From an uncultured Eubacteriales bacterium (GTDB taxonomy: Bacteria; Bacillota; Clostridia; Oscillospirales; Oscillospiraceae), in the NCBI GenBank assembly GCA_902475435.1, contig CABRZL010000060.1, positions 1 through 11,700 on the forward strand: a DNA stretch of 11,700 nucleotides. The letters run 5' to 3'. The position numbers and the translations under genes were made by a program. Positions 1 to 7,206 of the stretch are shown here, piece by piece. The notes under the pieces were generated by a model. The model saw only the letters and a program-made list of their open reading frames with translations. It made no database searches and was not told the origin of the DNA. Position 1 is the stretch's first letter. The number at the start of each line of letters is the position of its first letter.

Positions 1-415
1 ACCTGAACCCGTTGGACAGGATAGTTCATCTGCTCATAAGGCTTCGGTTTGTAAGAGCTTTTCGGTTTAGGCTGTGGAAACACGCATAGCCCGGAATAAG
101 CTCTCCGGACGGCGGGTATATCCGTGCTGACGAAGCCGGTGCCATAGTTCAATCATACCCAGCTGAGAATTGCGCCGGCACGTATCCCGAATCAGCTTCA
201 ACTCTGCTTCTGTGTGCTGGTTGGGGGTGGCTGTGGGGTCGTCGGGACTAGCAAGCCGGAGACGCCGCACTCCCATCCCACCGGGTTCTCCGGAAGTAGA
301 TATACAATCGGTTCTTGTTGTACTTTCGGCTGGCTCTGGCAACGCCATACTTCTCTGCATACTTCATCAAGGATTGCCGATATGCCATGTCCTGTGTTAT
401 ACTTTTACTACTCAC
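1..415 (-). pseudogene. Decayed DDE-integrase-type transposase (5' part, broken)
   Basis: This is the N-terminal part of an insertion-sequence transposase read on the minus strand; the catalytic core would lie beyond position 1. A likely GTG start at 413-415 gives an opening with ITQDMAYRQSLMKYAEKYG and ASRKYNKN, the helix-turn-helix region seen in rve/DDE integrases of Clostridia. The reading frame meets an in-frame TAG at 248-250, where relatives usually have Gln. It continues as SRRPHSHP, then needs a one-base shift at a run of five G (223-227) to read NQHTEAELKLI, IELWHRLRQHGYTRRPESLF. A second frame change near 80-95 restores FPQPKPK and YKPKPYEQMNYPVQRVQ to the window edge. One nonsense and two frame changes mean it cannot make a full protein. 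Family assignment rests on remembered family sequence, not a search; IS3 versus IS481-type grouping is uncertain. Confidence 0.82.
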
Positions 416-558
416 GAAGGATATGGTCCCCTCTTGTACAGTTGTTGTCTGCAACTTCAACTATAACCGATGAGGCCCTATCCTTCATCCTTTTTCTTCT
501 TCTGTCCAATATGTATTGTAATCCTACACAACCTACACCTCAGTATCATGAGAAGTAC

Positions 559-587
559 TTGAAATTATCAGTAAACAAATATATAAT
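559..587 (+). promoter_or_regulatory. Sigma-A-type promoter facing the pilus operon
   Basis: The -35 element TTGAAA (559-564) and -10 element TATAAT (582-587) are separated by exactly 17 bases, with an AT-rich spacer. This is one mismatch from the full consensus. Transcription would start near 594, leaving about 460 nt of leader before the adhesin gene at 1053. It is the best promoter I see upstream of the operon. A weaker candidate near 1001-1032 was not accepted. Function is inferred from the match alone. Confidence 0.7.
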
Positions 588-619
588 AAAATGAATACCT
601 AAAAAGCGGACGTATAAAC

Positions 620-674
620 TCGACAGATATCAGTGAATCCATGTCGACCGTTGTCGCAAAATTAGTGTGGATTC
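620..674. repeat. Overlapping inverted repeats in the pilus leader
   Basis: TCGACA (620-625) is the reverse complement of TGTCGA (642-647), and GAATCCA (635-641) is the reverse complement of TGGATTC (668-674). The arms alternate in the order a1-a2-b1-b2, so in RNA they could form an H-type pseudoknot or two exclusive hairpins. TGTCG also recurs at 652-656, ten bases after its first copy, giving an operator-like spacing. The cluster begins about 25 nt after the predicted transcription start. Arms of 6 and 7 bp can arise by chance, so the role is unproven. Confidence 0.4.
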
Positions 675-1037
675 CTCGTATTTGCATAAAGGATGGAAGA
701 ATTTTAGAAGGCTTCGCTACACATTTTTCTCAAAAACAGGTAGAATGAAGGAGAGAAAACAGCAAAAAAGCAGATTTGGTATTGATGGTATACAATGCGG
801 TGTCCCTACCGAACTAGAGGAAATTTTCTGCTATTTTTTCGTTGATCTGGTTTTGAGTGATATCGTTGAGATGTTCTGCACCTTGAAGATGGTGCCACTA
901 GGACAGACGGTATTCAATCATTGACCTGCCATAGGCGTTGCCTGCCGGAGGATACATACAGGTTTCTATTACATCGCTAACAGATGGAAGCCCATGTGAG
1001 TGGATCTATGTAGGAATCGATTTAATTATACAGCAGC

Positions 1038-1044
1038 GGAGGTG
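1038..1044 (+). promoter_or_regulatory. Ribosome binding site of the adhesin gene
   Basis: GGAGGTG is a strong Shine-Dalgarno sequence. Spacing is 8 nt to the TTG codon at 1053 and 14 nt to the in-frame ATG at 1059, so the TTG start fits better. An ATG at 1046 lies only one base after the motif and opens a different frame that stops at 1153; it is too close to be used efficiently. Confidence 0.75.
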
Positions 1045-1052
1045 TATGAAAA

Positions 1053-4000
1053 TTGAAAATGAAACGATTACTTTCCGTAATGCTGTGCCTGATACTGGCT
1101 TTAGGAAACTTACCCGTTTCGGCACTGGAAGGGACCAGCATGAGCTCGGATGACGGTCTGTGTGAGCATCATACCGAGCACACAACGGAATGCGGATACA
1201 TACCAGCTCAGGGAGAAATCCCTTGCAATATGGACTGTACTGACACAGACGGCGACGGAGTTGTAAACCACGTTAAGAGCTGCTCCTACACACCTGCCAC
1301 GGAGGGGCAGCCTTGCGGCTATGTCTGTAAACTGTGCAGGAGCAAAACGGACGCCCAGGAAGGCCAAGAACCAGATACATCCACGGACAACAGTTTGCCG
1401 GAGACGACGGAAACGGAAGAAACCGGGGAAAATGGTTTGCCGGAAACAGACAGCAATGCACCGGAGGGGGAAGAAGACGGAGAAACCGAAGATGATGCGG
1501 TGGCAAATGTGCAGGCGCTGATCGACGCTTTGCCGACAACGGAGGAGTTGTCCGCCATGACTTCCGAAGAACAGCAGGCGGCCTATGCTCAGGTACAGGC
1601 TGCGCAGGATGCCTACGCAGCGCTTACCGGCGAACAGCAAGCGCAGATCTCTGGCGCAGAGAATTTGGACACGCTCTTTGCCTGGTTCGACAGCTTAACA
1701 GAGCCGGAGGTTGCAGGCATCAGCAGCCTGTCCGAACATACCATTGATACGGTCAGCCCGGCCCATGTCACCTTTAATTTGTTTGACTATTGGGTCAATA
1801 CGCAAGACAGCGCCTATAATGTAGGCTGGGGAGAACAAAAAGGAATTAACCAGGGGCATTCGTTTATCTTTGGCGGTGTTCAGGGTGACGGTATATGGAA
1901 TTTCTGGACGGGCAATAGCAATCACTACAATGCTCAAAACGGCAATGGTACCGGCATCCGGTATGGACAGTACGAAGGAATTGTATCAAATATTCTAACG
2001 GACGGGTTTCCTACCCTTGATCTAGAAAACGAGCCTTATTATCCCACCAACCCTCCAACTTGGATGATGACAAATCGGACGGAATCCCTCAACTATCTCT
2101 TCGATCCGGACGTTACAAGCAACTATAAGGCGGTCTACGAAAACGTCCAAGGCCTAGTGAAGTACGATGGAAACGGCGGGTATGTCTACAATAGTCACCA
2201 GAATTACGCAGCATTTCAGGAGTCTGGCTCCGGGGTGCTGGGCACCAACGGCGAACCCAGCGCCGGATACTTTGATGTTTATGACAATTGGGGCCTCACC
2301 AGCGGAGGCTCGCCTAACGGGCAGTTCTTCCCCTTTGATGGGGCGGACGAGGTCTTTCAAACAGACAATAGCGGCAACTATCAGGTTGGCACAGACGGGA
2401 AACTGATTCCAAGAACAGATGTGTCCTTGGACACCAATACAACGCTCAACCACTTTATTGGCCTGACCATGGAGACGGTATTCCTCCAGCCGGAGAATGG
2501 CAGGATTGACGCAAGCACCCCCATGTCTTTCACCTTCTCCGGGGACGACGACGTATGGATCTTCATTGACGGTGTACTGGTGTCTGACCTGGGAGGCATT
2601 CACGACGAGTGCTTTACCATCATCGACTTTGAGACCGGTGTGGTTTACACAGGACTTACCCCCATGGTGCAAAACAATGATGGCACCTATTCTGAGGCGA
2701 AGCCTACCTTGGAAGAACTGCGGAGCGCGGAGAGCGGTACGAGTAGAACCTGGACTTGGTGGAATCGGGCAGACAGAAGGACAGAAACGGGCACCTATGA
2801 ACAGTTTAAGGCCGCCCATGGCATCCAGACCACCACGCTGAGGGCAATCTTTGATGCTGCCGACCAGTCCGGCACCCAGGCCTGGGGTGATAACACTGAG
2901 GGCGGTATGAGCGCCAACACCTTCGATCAGAACACCCAGCACGAGCTGAAGATGTTCTATCTGGAGCGGGGCGCGGGCGCGTCCAACCTTGTGTTGGAGT
3001 TCAATATGTTGGCCGTCCCGGCCTCTGGTATCACCAAGACCGATCAGGACGGCAATCCGGTATCCAGGGCAACGTTTGAACTCTGGCCTGCCCAGGTAAG
3101 TGATACGGAAAAGGACGAGTATGGCTTTGCCGCCCCGGTACTGGGCGAGGACGGCTTGTACATTGCCGACAAGAGCAGCGGCACTCCGATCTGCATCGCC
3201 ACCACCGATGAGAGCGGGCACCTGAACTTTATTACGGAAAACCGGAAGATCATCAGCTTCCAGGAGAGGGCCCAGTCTGCCAATCCCCAGTTGTACTATG
3301 TGCTGGAGGAGACGGGCCTTCCGCCGGGCTACCGCTCTAAGGGAAATGTCTCCCTCTATTACAGCATTTACAATAAAGAATCAAGGGAAGGGGTACTGCT
3401 CTCCTACAATTACTGGCAGACGGGGGCGTATACCCAGGCTAAGTTGGACGTCACCATGACGGAAAACCTGTACGAATACACGGTACAAGATAACAAAGCC
3501 GTTGCGGGCGATTCGATTGTTCCGGAAGGTCAAGATGCGACGGATTACCTGGATAACGGCATCATCTTCGCCGTCCCCATTAAGCGGATTGATATGAGCG
3601 GCTCCCTTTATGACGAAAGCAACTTCTGCGCCCTTTACGGAACCATAAACACCGGCTGGACCATGATGCACGACCCCATCAGCAGCAAGTCTTCCGTGCT
3701 GGAAGCCGCCAAGAACATGGTGCGGGTGATGCAGGAGAGCCACCAGAGTGGTACGATCATTGCTGAACGCAACGCCAGACAGTTGTTCCATGTGGAAGTA
3801 GAGAATATTCCCGGGGACGTGAAGCTATCTTATCCCTATCTGCAGGCTGCGGGCGACGTGAATAAAGCCCAGTACGACATTGCGTTTTACTTCGCGCCTA
3901 ACGCGGATTCCCTAGACGATGTCAAACCAGATACGATTGTGCGTATCGCCACAGAAGACGAGAGCGGCAATAGCTTTGAGCGTCAGTACGCCTCCCAGTT

Positions 4001-7000
4001 TTATGTGCCAAATATCCTCAATCGGGTACGGGTGCAGAAACTGAACTATCAAGGCGAGCGTCTGGAAGGTGCAGAGTTCACCCTGTACCAGACCTACTCG
4101 TATCAGGACCGAGATGGAGACGGAAGCCAATACATTTGGGATGAGGGAAAGAAACTGTACCGCAACACCGCCGTGGTCAACGAGGATGGCACGTTGAAAA
4201 ACAAAAATGAGATTTTGAGCACAACTTGTTGGGATAAAGGAACAACCAGTTCGGAAGGTGCCACCGGCACCGGCGGTCTCGATTTGGATGGAGCGCTTAT
4301 CTTCCCCACAAAATTTGATACCTATACGTACGGCAACCAGACGGGTGGGTACCAGGTCAATCCCAGTGACACCTCCACCTATATGGAAGAGGGGGAATAT
4401 GTCATCTATGAGACAGCTGCCCCCGCCGGCTATGAAGCCAATGAAGTTCCCATTACCGTCATAGTCAATGATGACGGCGTATTTGCAGACGCGGGGGTGG
4501 TCAACGACGGCGTTCGTGTGGGACAGTATACCGGCTGGATTTTGAATTCCCTTTCCCAGTTTGCCACGGAAAGCCCTGTAGATGAAACCCTCACCTTTGT
4601 TAAGACCAATTTGAAAGTTATAGGTGAAGACGGGTCGCTGAAATCTCCTATTGAAGGAGATATGACTTGGCAAAACAAATACAGCAACCAGAATCACCGC
4701 TATATTTCCCTTGCGGAGGATGTGGGCCGATATATTACCGCTGGTCGAAACCTCTACCAGTACACGGAAGAGGGGATGCCGCGCCTGGTCATTCAGCAGA
4801 ATCAGGACGTCACCGCCCAGGTCATCGTTTTGCTCGGAACGGATGGGACGGATAACTACGCTCACTATTCGGGACCGGTGACGGTCAACAAGAAGAATGC
4901 AGACGGCACAATCTACTCTCTGGACGGATGGGCCACCAACGGCACCTTGGCGTTCTGGTTGCAAAAGGAAGGAACGGGGGACGGTGCCCAGACTCTTGAC
5001 AGTGTGATGATCAACGGAAAAACACTGGAGTTGAATCAAGACTACCGGGTATATAACCCCAACGTCAATGACCTTTCCGCATATGACGACCTCTCTGGCC
5101 TCTTCTCAGTGGAAACCCTTGTCCAGGTGTTTGACCAGGGCTATGGTTCCCTGGCTGTGACAAAGAAAACGGAGAACACCTCGGACGGCTCGGCGCTGGA
5201 GAATGAAATCTTTCGCTTCCGGATCTACAGCTCCTATGAAAATGCCACAAAGGTTGTCCTGGCCAAAACAAGAGGCGGCGAAACCGTCCTAAATTCGGAA
5301 ACCGGCCAACCAGAAACAGTGGATTTTACTGGCACTTTAAACGTCCGCTTACGGCAGACGGCCAGTGAAGGCCAGGCTCCCCAGGATACAGCCACCAACA
5401 TTGCTGTAGATTTTGTAGATGGCGAAGGTGTGTTCTACCTACAGCCGAATTATGATGTGGAATATGTCTTCATCCCGGAAAACCGTAACCATCCGGCCTA
5501 CGACGGACTCTCGAATAGCGAAGGCCTTGTGGGGCTGGTGGAAACACGGATTACCCTGAATGACAGCATTCAAAGCGGGCAGGCTACCGTCACCGCAGAA
5601 CACGTAGCTTTCGCAGGTCAGCAACATACACACACCGTTACCTTCACAAATGGTGTAGCTACCCTGTATCGGAACCCGGATTACACGATTACACAAGTTT
5701 CCTTTGGTGAGGGTGGGGGGCCTACCTATACCACAGACGGCACTTCCACATTTACAGTGGACAACCGGTTCCAGTATGCTACGCCGGACAGAATTTTGGA
5801 CGTACCCAATCATGGCGAGGTGGATATTTCCTTTACGGAAAATGGCAATCCAAGTGATTTGAACAGAGTTATTACAGGAACAAGACCGCAGGGAGATACC
5901 GCTATCGGCGACGGCGATGTGACTGTATATCAGGATGGCAATGGCTATAAACTCGCCTACAGCCTGTCCTCTAATACAGCGGAACATGCGGTGGTTGCCC
6001 AATTTGCCCTCCATTCGGGCCAAACCATCACTGTCAATCAGCTTCCCGTTGGAGCCACCTATTACGTCTATGAATATGCAGTGGGAGAAGACGGCAGCCG
6101 TGAAGATTTGAAAGACTGGGATACGGACATCACCTGGGATGAATCAGCAAGTGAAATCTATGAGATAGCCGACTACCGTGCCGTGCGGGGCACGATTGCT
6201 CTGGGTGATACAGCACAGGCTACCGGTGCGGTTACCTTTACCAATACGGCTCACGTGGGACAGCTTACAATTTCCAAGACCGTGGCGGGAGAACAGATCA
6301 GTGACACCGACCGAAGCCAGACGTTTCTCTTTACCGTTACCCTGAAGGACGAGAACATGGAACCACTGAAAGGGACATATTCCTACACCGGCACAGCTGT
6401 TGATGGAGTAACGCCGCCAGCAGGAGGAAGCCTGACATTGGATACAAATGGCCAAGCAACAGTTACGCTTACCCATGGCCAGAGTATCACCATAGAAGAC
6501 ATTCCCGACGGCTCTACTTATGAGGTGTCGGAATACGACAGCCACGGCTTCACCGTTGTGGTGGAGGACGATACGGACGCCGACCAGGTTGCGGAGGGAA
6601 TGATTGTCAAAGACCAGATTTCGAAAGCCCATTTCACCAATGTGAAACAGAGCAACCTCAATTTTACGAAGGTGGCAGCAGAAAACACTAACCAGCCGCT
6701 GGCAGGCGCAGAATTTATGCTGTTCCGGCTGAACTGCACCGATACAAGCCATGACCATACAGCACTTATTGACCCGGATAATTCAGGTGTCTGCTGGCAG
6801 CTAGTAGGCAATCCCAAGACGAGCGATGAAAACGGTGCAGTATCTTTTGGAGATTTGCAGCACAACAGCGAATACCGCCTAGTGGAAACCAAAGCCCCTG
6901 ACGGCTATGCCCTGCCCGAAGGGCAATGGAAGATCACCACAGATGTAAACAACAACATTACAATTGTAGCGGTTGGTGGACAAGACGGAAGACTCCCCAC

Positions 7001-7184
7001 AGCCTTTGCGGTTGAGGAGGATGGCAAGCTGCTGTTGCCGAATGCCAAGCCGATGGATATCCCGTCCTCCGGCGGACGGGGAATGTGGCCCTTCCTGCTT
7101 GGTGGCGGGCTGTTGATGCTGGTGGCCACCGGTATTCTGACCGGCAGAAAGCTGTATAGAAAATACTTTATGAAAAATATGTAG
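1053..7184 (+). CDS. Giant LPXTG-type ancillary/tip pilin adhesin with fibro-slime and SpaA-like domains
   Basis: A 2043-residue surface protein, the likely tip or ancillary subunit of the pilus. Seen in order: Sec signal peptide (1-24, cut after VSA); a Cys/His-rich head with eight Cys (37-95) and a DTDGDG loop (64-69); an acidic linker (96-150); a helical segment (152-215); a fibro-slime-like domain (about 236-656) with the hallmark GDDDVWIFIDG (497-507); SpaA-like domains with candidate isopeptide pairs K662-E753, K996-E1120 and K1873-E1945; and between them other isopeptide-pilin-type repeats starting near LAVTKK (1367) and LTISKTV (1738). The end is IPSSG (2003-2007), a hydrophobic helix (2013-2029) and a basic tail, that is, a variant cell-wall sorting signal. 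The TTG start at 1053 is set by the ribosome binding site; ATG at 1059 would remove two residues. The backbone pilin follows 18 nt later. Ligand unknown; domain borders are by eye. Confidence 0.9.
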   Translation: MKMKRLLSVMLCLILALGNLPVSALEGTSMSSDDGLCEHHTEHTTECGYIPAQGEIPCNMDCTDTDGDGVVNHVKSCSYTPATEGQPCGYVCKLCRSKTDAQEGQEPDTSTDNSLPETTETEETGENGLPETDSNAPEGEEDGETEDDAVANVQALIDALPTTEELSAMTSEEQQAAYAQVQAAQDAYAALTGEQQAQISGAENLDTLFAWFDSLTEPEVAGISSLSEHTIDTVSPAHVTFNLFDYWVNTQDSAYNVGWGEQKGINQGHSFIFGGVQGDGIWNFWTGNSNHYNAQNGNGTGIRYGQYEGIVSNILTDGFPTLDLENEPYYPTNPPTWMMTNRTESLNYLFDPDVTSNYKAVYENVQGLVKYDGNGGYVYNSHQNYAAFQESGSGVLGTNGEPSAGYFDVYDNWGLTSGGSPNGQFFPFDGADEVFQTDNSGNYQVGTDGKLIPRTDVSLDTNTTLNHFIGLTMETVFLQPENGRIDASTPMSFTFSGDDDVWIFIDGVLVSDLGGIHDECFTIIDFETGVVYTGLTPMVQNNDGTYSEAKPTLEELRSAESGTSRTWTWWNRADRRTETGTYEQFKAAHGIQTTTLRAIFDAADQSGTQAWGDNTEGGMSANTFDQNTQHELKMFYLERGAGASNLVLEFNMLAVPASGITKTDQDGNPVSRATFELWPAQVSDTEKDEYGFAAPVLGEDGLYIADKSSGTPICIATTDESGHLNFITENRKIISFQERAQSANPQLYYVLEETGLPPGYRSKGNVSLYYSIYNKESREGVLLSYNYWQTGAYTQAKLDVTMTENLYEYTVQDNKAVAGDSIVPEGQDATDYLDNGIIFAVPIKRIDMSGSLYDESNFCALYGTINTGWTMMHDPISSKSSVLEAAKNMVRVMQESHQSGTIIAERNARQLFHVEVENIPGDVKLSYPYLQAAGDVNKAQYDIAFYFAPNADSLDDVKPDTIVRIATEDESGNSFERQYASQFYVPNILNRVRVQKLNYQGERLEGAEFTLYQTYSYQDRDGDGSQYIWDEGKKLYRNTAVVNEDGTLKNKNEILSTTCWDKGTTSSEGATGTGGLDLDGALIFPTKFDTYTYGNQTGGYQVNPSDTSTYMEEGEYVIYETAAPAGYEANEVPITVIVNDDGVFADAGVVNDGVRVGQYTGWILNSLSQFATESPVDETLTFVKTNLKVIGEDGSLKSPIEGDMTWQNKYSNQNHRYISLAEDVGRYITAGRNLYQYTEEGMPRLVIQQNQDVTAQVIVLLGTDGTDNYAHYSGPVTVNKKNADGTIYSLDGWATNGTLAFWLQKEGTGDGAQTLDSVMINGKTLELNQDYRVYNPNVNDLSAYDDLSGLFSVETLVQVFDQGYGSLAVTKKTENTSDGSALENEIFRFRIYSSYENATKVVLAKTRGGETVLNSETGQPETVDFTGTLNVRLRQTASEGQAPQDTATNIAVDFVDGEGVFYLQPNYDVEYVFIPENRNHPAYDGLSNSEGLVGLVETRITLNDSIQSGQATVTAEHVAFAGQQHTHTVTFTNGVATLYRNPDYTITQVSFGEGGGPTYTTDGTSTFTVDNRFQYATPDRILDVPNHGEVDISFTENGNPSDLNRVITGTRPQGDTAIGDGDVTVYQDGNGYKLAYSLSSNTAEHAVVAQFALHSGQTITVNQLPVGATYYVYEYAVGEDGSREDLKDWDTDITWDESASEIYEIADYRAVRGTIALGDTAQATGAVTFTNTAHVGQLTISKTVAGEQISDTDRSQTFLFTVTLKDENMEPLKGTYSYTGTAVDGVTPPAGGSLTLDTNGQATVTLTHGQSITIEDIPDGSTYEVSEYDSHGFTVVVEDDTDADQVAEGMIVKDQISKAHFTNVKQSNLNFTKVAAENTNQPLAGAEFMLFRLNCTDTSHDHTALIDPDNSGVCWQLVGNPKTSDENGAVSFGDLQHNSEYRLVETKAPDGYALPEGQWKITTDVNNNITIVAVGGQDGRLPTAFAVEEDGKLLLPNAKPMDIPSSGGRGMWPFLLGGGLLMLVATGILTGRKLYRKYFMKNM

Positions 7185-7185
7185 T

Positions 7186-7206
7186 AGAGGAGCGAAAATG
7201 AAATGA
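7186..7206 (+). promoter_or_regulatory. Ribosome binding site and overlapping mini-ORF at the backbone pilin start
   Basis: AGAGGAG (7186-7192) precedes two ATG codons. The first, at 7198, reads ATG-AAA-TGA. Its stop (7204-7206) overlaps the pilin ATG (7203-7205). The pilin start is chosen because it leads straight into a signal peptide. A two-codon reading followed by restart could modulate pilin translation, but this may be coincidence. Confidence 0.55.

Larger units (their letters stand above)
416..1037. other. AT-rich gene-poor stretch upstream of the pilus operon
   Basis: I see no convincing gene here. An open frame at 667-924 on the plus strand starts at GTG without a ribosome binding site and resembles nothing I know. 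On the minus strand a broken frame over about 814-1003 reads like protein but carries stops at 898-900 and 814-816. The stretch contains a strong promoter (559-587) and a cluster of inverted repeats (620-674), listed separately, so from about 594 onward it is probably the leader of the pilus transcript. Composition is visibly more AT-rich than the operon that follows. Together with the neighbouring transposase relic, this suggests patched-together insertion debris at the edge of the pilus locus. Confidence 0.6.

Noticed and set aside
667..924. 85-codon open frame in the leader as a real small gene
   Set aside because: GTG start with no ribosome binding site, no recognisable domain, AT-rich context, and another protein-like frame on the opposite strand.
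1001..1032. Second promoter (TGGATC and TATACA) just before the adhesin gene
   Set aside because: Spacer of about 20 bases, poor -35, and the -10 element almost touches the ribosome binding site.
1395..1451. LPETT (residues 115-119) and LPETD (129-133) in the adhesin's acidic linker as extra sorting motifs
   Set aside because: Neither has Gly at position five and no membrane helix or basic tail follows; they are part of a low-complexity Glu/Thr-rich linker.
3912..5039. Long minus-strand open frame opposite the adhesin gene
   Set aside because: It is antisense to a clearly coding, domain-bearing frame; no family features or ribosome binding site. The same holds for the other long antisense frames at 2154-3221 and 7515-8300.
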